A stretch of DNA of 8,486 nucleotides from Sphingomonadales bacterium (GTDB lineage: Bacteria > Pseudomonadota > Alphaproteobacteria > Sphingomonadales > Sphingomonadaceae): the NCBI GenBank assembly GCA_018971065.1, contig JAGWVC010000136.1, forward strand, positions 1 through 8,486. The letters are read 5' to 3'. A program made the position numbers and the translations under genes. Of this stretch, positions 1 to 5,455 are shown one piece after another; the stretch's first letter is position 1; each line of letters starts with the position of its first letter. Under the pieces are notes generated by a model. It was not told the origin of the DNA. It did no database searches and saw nothing but the letters and a program-made list of their open reading frames with translations.

Positions 1-2
1 GC

Positions 3-794
3 AACTGGAAGACCGGGCTGGAGGCGTTCATGGAGCCCTACCACGTCGCCGGCACCCACACCCAGCTCCTCGCCTATGGCGACTACTACGCCTATTCGAA
101 GCAGTTCGGCCTGCACGGCGTCTCGGGCTTCGATGAGCGGGATAGCCAGAAGAAGGAGATCGGCGGCTCGTCCAGCACCATGCGCGCCGGCAAGGGCGAG
201 GATGCGCGCATCTCCACGTATGAACTGACCCGCGAGAACTGGGAGACGGTGAACAACGCCAGCACCACCTGGACGCTGGTGGAAGCCGCCCGCCTGTTGC
301 AGGAGGAACTGCCCGAAGGCACGCCCACCGGCGAGGTGATCGGCCACTGGTTCAAGCGCGCCAAGGAAATCGACGCGGCGCGCGGGGTGGACTGGCCTGA
401 ACTGACCCCGGCGCAGATGACCGAGGCGGGGCTGGCCTGGCACATCTTCCCGAACATGAGCGTGCTGCACGGCGCCACCTATGCGCTGTGCTATCGCACC
501 CGGCCTTATGGCGACAACCCGGACAAGTGCATCTTCGAGGCTTATGCGATCGAACGCTTCCCCGAGGGCGAGGAACCGCGGACCGAGTGGACATATGGCG
601 AGGCCACCGAGGAAAACTGGGGACCGGTGCTGTGCCAGGATTTCTCGAACATGGCCGCCGTCCAGCGCGGCATGAAGTCCAGCGGGTTCAAGGGCACCCA
701 GCCCAACCCGCACCAGGAACAGAAGGTCACCAACTTCCACCGCAACCTCGCCAACCTGATCGGCCGGGGCCACGTGAAGCTGCACGATCTGTAG
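3..794 (+). CDS. Aromatic ring-hydroxylating oxygenase, alpha (large) subunit, C-terminal catalytic part; 5' end outside the window
   Basis: Large subunit of a Rieske non-haem iron oxygenase, the family that inserts dioxygen into aromatic or polycyclic substrates using electrons from a ferredoxin/reductase chain. The reading frame is open from base 3, so the gene starts upstream and the ATG at 30 is internal. The 263 visible residues are the catalytic domain. NWK at fragment residues 1-3 and EPYHVAGTH at 11-19 give the two histidine ligands (H14, H19) of the mononuclear iron. QDFSNM near residue 212 gives the aspartate ligand (GAT at 639-641), followed by the typical VQRGMKSSGF. The Rieske CxH...CxxH domain is not visible. 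A SnoaL-like gene follows 135 bp after the stop; no classical beta subunit, ferredoxin or reductase is in view. Family assignment is secure; the substrate cannot be told from this sequence. Confidence 0.92.
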   Translation, partial: NWKTGLEAFMEPYHVAGTHTQLLAYGDYYAYSKQFGLHGVSGFDERDSQKKEIGGSSSTMRAGKGEDARISTYELTRENWETVNNASTTWTLVEAARLLQEELPEGTPTGEVIGHWFKRAKEIDAARGVDWPELTPAQMTEAGLAWHIFPNMSVLHGATYALCYRTRPYGDNPDKCIFEAYAIERFPEGEEPRTEWTYGEATEENWGPVLCQDFSNMAAVQRGMKSSGFKGTQPNPHQEQKVTNFHRNLANLIGRGHVKLHDL

Positions 795-796
795 AA

Positions 797-829
797 CCTG
801 ATGACGTGAACGTGAATCACGTCATCAGG
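797..829. repeat. Perfect 13-bp inverted repeat (hairpin) just after the oxygenase stop
   Basis: CCTGATGACGTGA at 797-809 is perfectly complementary to TCACGTCATCAGG at 817-829, around a 7-nt loop. It begins two bases after the TAG of the oxygenase gene. There is no T-run on either side, so it is not a canonical intrinsic terminator, although it could stabilise the 3' end of the oxygenase mRNA. Its inner core TGATGACRT/AYGTCATCA is shared with the hairpins of the dispersed repeats at 3787-3825 and 8279-8317. Confidence 0.8.
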
Positions 830-860
830 CGAACAGCCCGCGCGGCGCTTGAGCGTCGCT

Positions 861-898
861 GATGACTTTGTTGAAGCTTGCTTCAACCTAAAGTCATC
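861..898. repeat. Second long hairpin with an 18-bp palindromic core, upstream of the SnoaL-like gene
   Basis: GATGACTTT (861-869) pairs with AAAGTCATC (890-898), and inside it GTTGAAGC (870-877) pairs with GCTTCAAC (880-887) around a TT centre. The only interruption is a 2-nt bulge (CT, 888-889). The structure ends 31 bp before the SnoaL-like start codon, so it lies in that gene's leader or promoter. It could be a transcription-factor operator (the 18-bp core has the symmetry of a dimer site), an RNA hairpin, or one half of a repeat element. I cannot choose between these from sequence alone. Confidence 0.7.
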
Positions 899-929
899 TC
901 GCATTGAGATGATACCGGAGGGGACCAGC

Positions 930-1436
930 ATGGATGAATTCGTCGTTGCCGATTGCGGCATCCGCCAGTTGCACGCCCGCTTCGTCGATGCGGCCTGGCG
1001 GCAGGACCCGGAAGAATTCGGCGCCTGCTTCACGCAGGACGGCGAATGGAAGATCGGCGGCATGGTGTTCGCCGGGCGCGACGCCATCGCCGATGCCTGC
1101 GTCAAGCTGCTGGGCCGCTGCAGCCACATCCAGTTGATCCCCGCGCCGCACATCCTTGAGGTCAACGGGCAGGAAGCGCAGGGCCGCCACCACATGCTGG
1201 AAATCGCCCGCATGAACGACGGCAGCACCGCGATGACGATCGGCATCTACCACGATCGCTATGCCTTCGAAGATGGCCGCTGGCGCTACAGGCAGCGGTT
1301 CTGGTCGCTGAAGTATCGCGGCCCGGCCGACCTGTCCGGCGGCTGGACGCCCTCGCCCGACTATGGCGCGTTCCCCGGCGGCCCCGCGCTCGACGAGGTG
1401 ACGTTCACCTCGCTGAAGCCCGGCGAAGGCAAATAA
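930..1436 (+). CDS. SnoaL-like / NTF2-fold family protein (168 aa)
   Basis: Small protein of the SnoaL-like superfamily, a cone-shaped alpha+beta fold found in polyketide cyclases, ketosteroid isomerases, scytalone dehydratase and ring-hydroxylating oxygenase beta subunits. Family-typical features are an N-terminal helix ending in FVDAAWRQDPEEFGACFTQDGEWK (residues 18-41), the FAGRDAI turn (47-53), a HHMLEI strand (87-92), and the C-terminal sheet YHDRYAFEDGRWRYRQRFW (107-125). The ATG at 930 is chosen because GGAGGGG (917-923) lies 6 nt upstream; an in-frame TTG at 849 would run the coding sequence through a strong hairpin. Homologues often accompany oxygenase genes in sphingomonad catabolic clusters, which suggests a hydratase, cyclase or isomerase step in the same pathway. 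The fold and length (168 aa) also match oxygenase beta subunits, so an accessory subunit role is possible. No specific reaction can be assigned. Confidence 0.85.
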   Translation: MDEFVVADCGIRQLHARFVDAAWRQDPEEFGACFTQDGEWKIGGMVFAGRDAIADACVKLLGRCSHIQLIPAPHILEVNGQEAQGRHHMLEIARMNDGSTAMTIGIYHDRYAFEDGRWRYRQRFWSLKYRGPADLSGGWTPSPDYGAFPGGPALDEVTFTSLKPGEGK

Positions 1437-1458
1437 CGCGCCCGTCCGCAAGCCATCC

Positions 1459-1474
1459 TTAACGGCCCGCTAAC
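1459..1474 (+). promoter_or_regulatory. CtrA-like box (TTAA-N7-CTAAC)
   Basis: TTAA at 1459-1462, seven bases, then CTAAC at 1470-1474. This matches the alphaproteobacterial CtrA consensus TTAA-N7-TTAAC with one mismatch (C for T). It sits 58 bp upstream of the chosen start of the unrecognised gene at 1533, where a promoter would be expected. In a GC-rich genome this AT-containing motif is less likely by chance, but a single near-match in an intergenic region is weak evidence. If real, the gene below would be under cell-cycle or motility control. Confidence 0.35.
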
Positions 1475-1532
1475 CTTGTTGTGGTTTCCTCGGACCATGC
1501 CCGCATCGGGCCAGGGACTTCGAGGGAACGGC

Positions 1533-2060
1533 ATGGGCAGCACCTACATGGCATCGCTGGCAATCGCGGAGCTTCGCGAATTCGCCAGCTTCACCGCCTG
1601 CGAACAGCGCTACATCAAGCGCAGTCTCGATGTCGGGCTGGGCCGCCAGGACGCGTTCAAGCTGTGGGCGCGCGATGCCGCAGAATCGGGGTCGATCCGC
1701 AGCCAGTACGTGGTCTACCAGGAACTGAAATCGCTGCGCGGCGAAGTTCCCGACGAGGGAAGCTTCGAGGGCATCGAGGCGTTCATGGGCAAACTGGTGC
1801 GCCTCGCCGCGTTCGATCTCGCGCAGGAGCGCCTGTCCAGCTTCTCGGCGTTCCGCTTCCTTTACGAACGCCTGCTCGGCCCTGATTCGCGGCCGTGGTT
1901 GCCGTCGGCGTTCTGCGCCGCCGCCGCGCTGCCGCAGATCCGGCCCGATCGTCGCAAGGGCCTGCTGCAGTCGATCAGCGAAGCCGCCGCCACCGCGCCG
2001 GGCTGGTCCACGCGCGCGCCGTGCTTCTATCCGGAATGGGTGGAGAAGGAAGCCGCCTGA
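1533..2060 (+). CDS. Hypothetical protein of 175 aa, not recognised
   Basis: I do not recognise this protein. It is predicted soluble, with no signal peptide and no membrane segment. It looks largely helical, rich in charged and aromatic residues (for example AELREFASFTACEQRYIKR at 12-30 and LSSFSAFRFLYERLL at 101-115), and ends in a tryptophan-containing tail (GWST, PEWVEKEAA). The ATG at 1533 is preferred because GAGGGA (1522-1527) stands 5 nt upstream; ATG 1548 is a possible alternative. Coding character is supported by an uninterrupted frame with strong third-position GC and by a clean fit between neighbours. It precedes nadC by 42 bp on the same strand, so the two may share a transcript, and a CtrA-like box lies upstream. 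No function is proposed. Confidence 0.75.
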   Translation: MGSTYMASLAIAELREFASFTACEQRYIKRSLDVGLGRQDAFKLWARDAAESGSIRSQYVVYQELKSLRGEVPDEGSFEGIEAFMGKLVRLAAFDLAQERLSSFSAFRFLYERLLGPDSRPWLPSAFCAAAALPQIRPDRRKGLLQSISEAAATAPGWSTRAPCFYPEWVEKEAA

Positions 2061-2074
2061 TTTGCTCGACAAGT

Positions 2075-2106
2075 TCATGCCTGCCGGGATAATCGCGCAG
2101 GCATGA
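2075..2106 (+). promoter_or_regulatory. Perfect 10-bp inverted repeat enclosing the nadC start codon
   Basis: TCATGCCTGC (2075-2084) is perfectly complementary to GCAGGCATGA (2097-2106) around a 12-nt loop. The right arm contains the nadC ATG (2103-2105) and the bases where a ribosome-binding site would lie. In RNA this would hide the start codon. As DNA it has the symmetry of a repressor site. No strong Shine-Dalgarno is visible outside the hairpin. A regulatory role is an inference from position only. Confidence 0.45.
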
Positions 2107-2963
2107 CCTTCTCGATCCCCGGTTTCGACCTCGCCGCCTTCGTCACCGCCACCCTTGCCGAAGACCTTGGTGAAGGGCTGCCCGGCGGCGGCCACGACGT
2201 CACCAGCGAAAGCGTGATCCCCGCCACCGCGCGCTTCTCGGGGGTGATGGACAGCCGCGACGCCATCGTCGTTGCCGGGCTGCCGATCGCCGCCGCGTTC
2301 TTCCGCCACCTCGATCCCCACGTGGCCATCGAACTGCTCGCCGCCGAAGGCGATAGTGTTCCCGCCGGCACCGAACTGATGCGCCTCTCGGGCAATGCCC
2401 GCGCCCTGCTGACCGCCGAACGCAGCGCGCTTAACACCGTGCAGCACCTCGCGGGCATCGCCACGATGACCCGCGCCTATGTCGATGCGATGGCCGGGAA
2501 CGCGACCCTGCTCGACACCCGCAAGACCATCCCCGGCCTGCGCCACCTCGAAAAGTACGCCACCCGCATGGGCGGCGCGCAGAACCACCGCATGGGCCTG
2601 TGGGATGCGGCGATGATCAAGGACAACCACATCGCGGTCGCCGGCGGGATCGGCCAGGCGGTGGGCAGCGCGCGCGCCGCGGGTGTCTCCAACGTCATCT
2701 GCGAGGTCGATTCGCTGGACCAGATCGAGCCCGCGCTGGCCGCCGGCGCCACCCACCTGCTGCTCGACAACATGAACCCGCCGGCGCTGCGCGAGGCCGT
2801 CGCGCTGGTGGCAGGCCGCGTGCCCACCGAAGCCTCGGGCGGGGTCCGGCTCGACACCATCGCCGCCATCGCCGCCACCGGGGTCACGTACGTGTCGGTC
2901 GGCCGCCTGACGCAAAGCGCCCCCGCCGCCGACATCGGGCTGGATTTCACGCCGCTGGGTTGA
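2103..2963 (+). CDS. nadC: Nicotinate-nucleotide pyrophosphorylase (quinolinate phosphoribosyltransferase)
   Basis: Converts quinolinate and PRPP to nicotinate mononucleotide, CO2 and pyrophosphate, the entry to NAD in the de novo pathway; cytoplasmic. The 286-aa length is normal for the family. Signature stretches appear in order: AEDLGEG (19-25) and HDVTSE (31-36) at the N-terminus; SGNARALLTAERSALN (96-111), including the conserved RTAER-like segment; DTRKTIPGLRHLEKYA (138-153), with the DTRKT motif; GGAQNHRMGL (157-166); MIKDNHI (171-177); CEVDS (200-204); LLLDNM (219-224); EASGGV (243-248); and SVGRLTQSAPAADIGLDF (265-282). These cover the quinolinate and PRPP binding residues. The start at 2103 gives the usual N-terminus but lies within a perfect inverted repeat and lacks a clear ribosome-binding site. 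nadA and nadB are not in the window. The nucleotidyltransferase gene follows after 32 bp on the same strand, so co-transcription is likely. Confidence 0.97.
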   Translation: MTFSIPGFDLAAFVTATLAEDLGEGLPGGGHDVTSESVIPATARFSGVMDSRDAIVVAGLPIAAAFFRHLDPHVAIELLAAEGDSVPAGTELMRLSGNARALLTAERSALNTVQHLAGIATMTRAYVDAMAGNATLLDTRKTIPGLRHLEKYATRMGGAQNHRMGLWDAAMIKDNHIAVAGGIGQAVGSARAAGVSNVICEVDSLDQIEPALAAGATHLLLDNMNPPALREAVALVAGRVPTEASGGVRLDTIAAIAATGVTYVSVGRLTQSAPAADIGLDFTPLG

Positions 2964-2995
2964 GCAGGCGCGCTCGGCACCGTAAAGGCCCCCGC

Positions 2996-3748
2996 ATGGA
3001 CGCCCTGATCATCGCCGCCGGCTACGGCAGCCGCCTTGCCGAGCTCTCCCCGTCGAAGCCCCTCACCCCGGTGGCCGGCGTGCCGCTGATCGAGCTCGGC
3101 GTGCGCCAGGCAAAGGCGGCGGGCGTCAACCGCGTCGTCGTCGTCACCGGGCACGAGGCCGAGCGGGTCGAGGCATTCCTCACCGACCTCTCCGCCCGCG
3201 CGCATATCGAGATCGTGCCCGAACGCATCGCCGACTGGTCCACGCCCAACGGCTGGTCGGTCATGGCCGGCGCCGCGCGGATCGACGGCGATTACCTGCT
3301 GATGATGGCCGACCACGTGTTCTGCGCCGGCGTGCTGTCGCGCCTGGCCATGCAAGGCGGGCCGACGCGCAGCGTCACCCTGGCCATCGACCGCCACGTG
3401 ACCAACCCGCTGGTCGATCCCGACGATGCCACCTGGGTGCGGCTGGACGATCACGGCTATATCAAGGCCATCGGCAAGACCATCGCCCCCTACGACGCGG
3501 TCGATTGCGGCGCCTTCCTGGCCACGCCGGAACTGGCCGAGGCGATCCGCGCCGCCATCGCCGCCGGCAAGTCGGGCAGCCTGTCCGACGGGATGCAGCA
3601 CCTGGCCGATCGGGGCCGCGCCGCCACCTTCGATGTCGGTTCCGATCCCGAAACCTGCTGGTGGATGGACGTCGACGACCCGCGCGCGCACGAACTGGCC
3701 GAACGCCTCGCCCCGCGCTTCCTGCCGGAAATCTACGCCGTCGCCTAA
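2996..3748 (+). CDS. Nucleotidyltransferase, inositol-phosphate cytidylyltransferase-like (250 aa)
   Basis: A stand-alone GT-A-fold nucleotidyltransferase that would activate a sugar- or polyol-phosphate with CTP or another NTP. Visible motifs: the nucleotide loop LIIAAGYGSRL (4-14); KPLTPVAGVPLIE (21-33); VVVVTGHEAE (47-56); NGWSV (85-89); the metal-binding MMADH (103-107); DCGAF (170-174); and the second metal site WWMDVDD (222-228). NGWSV with MADH and WMDVD resembles the cytidylyltransferase half of bifunctional IPC transferase/DIPP synthases more than typical glucose-1-phosphate enzymes, but the CDP-alcohol phosphotransferase half and its membrane helices are absent, and 250 aa covers only the transferase domain. 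No good Shine-Dalgarno precedes the ATG; 32 bp separate it from nadC, so translation may follow from the upstream gene. Possible roles include a CDP-linked lipid headgroup or a capsule/glycan precursor. Fold assignment is confident; substrate is not. Confidence 0.88.
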   Translation: MDALIIAAGYGSRLAELSPSKPLTPVAGVPLIELGVRQAKAAGVNRVVVVTGHEAERVEAFLTDLSARAHIEIVPERIADWSTPNGWSVMAGAARIDGDYLLMMADHVFCAGVLSRLAMQGGPTRSVTLAIDRHVTNPLVDPDDATWVRLDDHGYIKAIGKTIAPYDAVDCGAFLATPELAEAIRAAIAAGKSGSLSDGMQHLADRGRAATFDVGSDPETCWWMDVDDPRAHELAERLAPRFLPEIYAVA

Positions 3749-3755
3749 GCATCGC

Positions 3756-3890
3756 GCGAAAAAGTGGGAACCGGTTTTTCGCCTTAGAGCATGATGACAT
3801 TGGATTGACCCATGTCATCATGCTCAAGATTCTGTTGCCGTGCGATTTATTGACAAAAACCGGTTCCCACTTTTTGTCATCGCACTCTAG
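3756..3890. repeat. Nested palindromic repeat element between convergent genes (copy 1)
   Basis: This fills most of the 170-bp gap between convergent genes. Three hairpins occur in a row: GCGAAAAA/TTTTTCGC (3756-3763 with 3775-3782); a perfect 14-bp stem, GAGCATGATGACAT (3787-3800) with ATGTCATCATGCTC (3812-3825); and TGACAAAAA/TTTTTGTCA (3851-3859 with 3871-3879). In addition, the 21 bases at 3759-3779 (core GTGGGAACCGG) are the exact reverse complement of 3855-3875, so the first and third hairpins can also pair across the middle one. The segment 3786-3890 recurs at 8278-8382 with 99 of 105 bases identical by manual alignment. AGAG at its left edge mirrors CTCT near its right edge. The GTGGGAACCGG palindrome is of a type common between genes in alphaproteobacteria. 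It could serve as a bidirectional terminator here. No coding capacity. Confidence 0.9.
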
Positions 3891-3918
3891 CCGATGCGGC
3901 AAAAAATATTCAGCGCGA

Positions 3919-4449
3919 TCAGGGGTGGGTCATCTTGATGTGCGAGGTCAGCCCGCTGCGGCTGACATTCAGCCGCACCGACTTGAACGACGGCAGGCCG
4001 AACAGCGTCGGCGGGTTGTTCGAGAAGCCATAGGCCTCGTCGGGCAGGCCCACGCTGGTGCGGTCGAACTTATGGTTGTCGTTGGCGTCATGGTACAGCG
4101 CGATCACGTAAACGCCCGGCTTCGGCACATAGATGCAGCCCTCGGTCTTGCCGGCCGCCGCCTTGACGAAGGTGACGTACAGCGAGCCATGATGCGCCAG
4201 GAAGCGGCTGGGCACGTCCGGATAAAGCGTGATCGCGATGCTGCCGCTGGCGCTTTTCACGTCCTCGGCCACGATGTTCAGCCAGGTTCCGCTGGCCGGG
4301 CCGGTGCAGCCCGCCGGCGCGGCGGCGGCGGGCGCCGCCAGGGCAAGGCCGGGAAGACCCAGCGCAACGGCCGCGCAGGCCGACAACACGGCACGCGCGC
4401 CGCTGCGAAACAGGCGGCAGCGCGCCCCGGACAGATACGAATCACTCAT
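3919..4449 (-). CDS. DUF2141 domain-containing exported protein (176 aa)
   Basis: A secreted or periplasmic DUF2141 protein; the family is widespread in Sphingomonadales and Bacteroidetes and has no established function. The ATG at 4449 is chosen because it opens directly onto a signal peptide: a basic n-region (R10, R12, R15, R19), a hydrophobic stretch at about 20-38, and Ala-rich cleavage sites around residues 39-45. An AGGA lies 10 nt upstream, which is a long spacing. The frame is open further upstream to an ATG at 4548, but that adds 33 residues that would bury the signal peptide. Domain hallmarks are [16 protein letters not shown] (114-129), [13 protein letters not shown] (133-145), and [10 protein letters not shown] (153-162), which give the family's H-D-x-N and G-[FY]-S-N signatures. 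Two cysteines remain in the mature part (C48, C105) and could form a disulfide. It is convergent with the nucleotidyltransferase gene. Confidence 0.9.
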   Translation of the reverse strand: MSDSYLSGARCRLFRSGARAVLSACAAVALGLPGLALAAPAAAAPAGCTGPASGTWLNIVAEDVKSASGSIAITLYPDVPSRFLAHHGSLYVTFVKAAAGKTEGCIYVPKPGVYVIALYHDANDNHKFDRTSVGLPDEAYGFSNNPPTLFGLPSFKSVRLNVSRSGLTSHIKMTHP

Positions 4450-4789
4450 GACAAACCGGTCCTGGAAGGAAATTGTGGCGATTTGGCGTCCGGCACACTT
4501 GCCCTTCGCGGCTTCGCGGACCGCCACGCCCCGCAGGGTCCGGCGCACCTTCTAACCAGACCGGCCTGAATGACCAGTGAATTGGCGGCGCCACGTCTTT
4601 GATCCACTTTGGCTGCACAGTCCTCCAATATGGACAAACATGCGACGGGGCATGTGGAAAACGCGCCCTTCCGCGCTTGTTACCCTTGTGCCGCATGACT
4701 AATCGCTGAAAGACCACCATCCGTATCCGGCATCTGTTTACGGTGTCCGCCCTGGTTTATTGCGATTTCGGAAGGCAGTTTGCCGCAAC
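4450..4789. other. Divergent intergenic region, 340 bp
   Basis: Lies between the divergent DUF2141 gene and rpe, so it should hold promoters in both directions. No convincing gene is visible: the short minus-strand frames here have no family character and no good ribosome-binding sites. The part nearest rpe (4620-4790) is more AT-rich than its surroundings. A weak sigma70-like pair, TTGTTA (4677-4682), 17 bp, TAATCG (4700-4705), could drive rpe but is a poor match at -10. TGGCGGCGCCA near 4583 is a short palindrome without further support. No riboswitch, tRNA or terminator was recognised. Confidence 0.5.
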
Positions 4790-5452
4790 ATGTCCGTCCC
4801 GTTGATCTCCCCCTCGATCCTCTCCGCCAATTTCTCCCGCTTGGGTGAGGAAATCCGCGCCATCGACGCCGCCGGGGCCGACTGGATTCATGTCGATGTC
4901 ATGGACGGCCATTTCGTGCCCAACATCACCATCGGCCCCGGCGTGGTGAAGGCGTTGCGCCCGCACACCACCAAGCCGTTCGACGTCCATCTGATGATCT
5001 CGCCGGTGGACAGCTTCCTGGAAGCCTTCGCCGAAGCCGGTGCCGACATCATCACCGTCCACCCCGAGGCCGGGCCGCACACCCACCGCACCGTCCAGGC
5101 CATCCGCAAGCTGGGCAAGCAGGCCGGCATCTCGCTGAACCCCGCCACCCCGGCCAAGATGCTGGATTACCTGATCGACGAGATCGACCTGGTGCTGGTG
5201 ATGAGCGTCAACCCCGGCTTCGGCGGCCAGTCGTTCATCGCCAGCCAGCTCCGCAAGATCGAGGCGGTGCGCAAGATGATCGACAAGAGCGGGCGCGACA
5301 TCCGGCTGGAGGTTGACGGCGGCGTCGATGTCGAGACCGCGCGCCAATGCGTCGATGCGGGGGCGGACGTGCTGGTGGCCGGCACCGCCACCTTCCGCGG
5401 CGGCCCCGAACGCTATGCCGCCAACATCGCCGCGCTCAAGGGAAGGGAATAG
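4790..5452 (+). CDS. rpe: Ribulose-phosphate 3-epimerase
   Basis: Interconverts D-ribulose 5-phosphate and D-xylulose 5-phosphate in the pentose phosphate pathway; a cytoplasmic metal-dependent TIM barrel. The 220-aa length is standard. Motifs in order: SPSILSANF (8-15 region), with the substrate serine; [12 protein letters not shown] (34-45), with metal ligands H34 and D36; FDVHLMI (64-70), with the conserved histidine H67; [11 protein letters not shown] (137-147), the phosphate-binding and flexible loop; EVDGGV (174-179), with the catalytic aspartate D176; and VAGTATF (196-202). The ATG at 4790 gives the usual N-terminus; GGAAGG (4770-4775) is 14 nt upstream, longer than ideal. A TTG at 4760 is in frame but would add ten atypical residues. 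The next gene starts 3 nt after the stop, implying a shared transcript and probable translational coupling. Confidence 0.97.
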   Translation: MSVPLISPSILSANFSRLGEEIRAIDAAGADWIHVDVMDGHFVPNITIGPGVVKALRPHTTKPFDVHLMISPVDSFLEAFAEAGADIITVHPEAGPHTHRTVQAIRKLGKQAGISLNPATPAKMLDYLIDEIDLVLVMSVNPGFGGQSFIASQLRKIEAVRKMIDKSGRDIRLEVDGGVDVETARQCVDAGADVLVAGTATFRGGPERYAANIAALKGRE

Positions 5453-5455
5453 GCG

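Noticed and set aside
797..829. Intrinsic terminator for the oxygenase gene
   Set aside because: The stem is perfect but there is no T-tract downstream on either strand, so it is listed only as a hairpin.
849..929. An upstream TTG start extending the SnoaL-like protein by 27 residues
   Set aside because: The ATG at 930 has a strong GGAGGGG ribosome-binding site; the extension would be encoded by a long hairpin and lacks family similarity.
1470..2915. A 481-codon open frame on the minus strand opposite nadC and the hypothetical gene
   Set aside because: Low-complexity Gly/Ala/Arg/His-rich product of antisense GC-rich codons, opposite a certain nadC; no family character.
4375..4386. Lipobox-like LSAC in the DUF2141 protein signal region
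   Set aside because: The cysteine (about residue 25) comes before most of the hydrophobic core rather than after it, so a standard signal peptide is more likely than a lipoprotein signal.
4442..4720. A 92-codon minus-strand open frame in the divergent gap
   Set aside because: No recognisable domain, no good ribosome-binding site, and an implausible mix of Pro/Arg/Trp; overlaps the DUF2141 start region.
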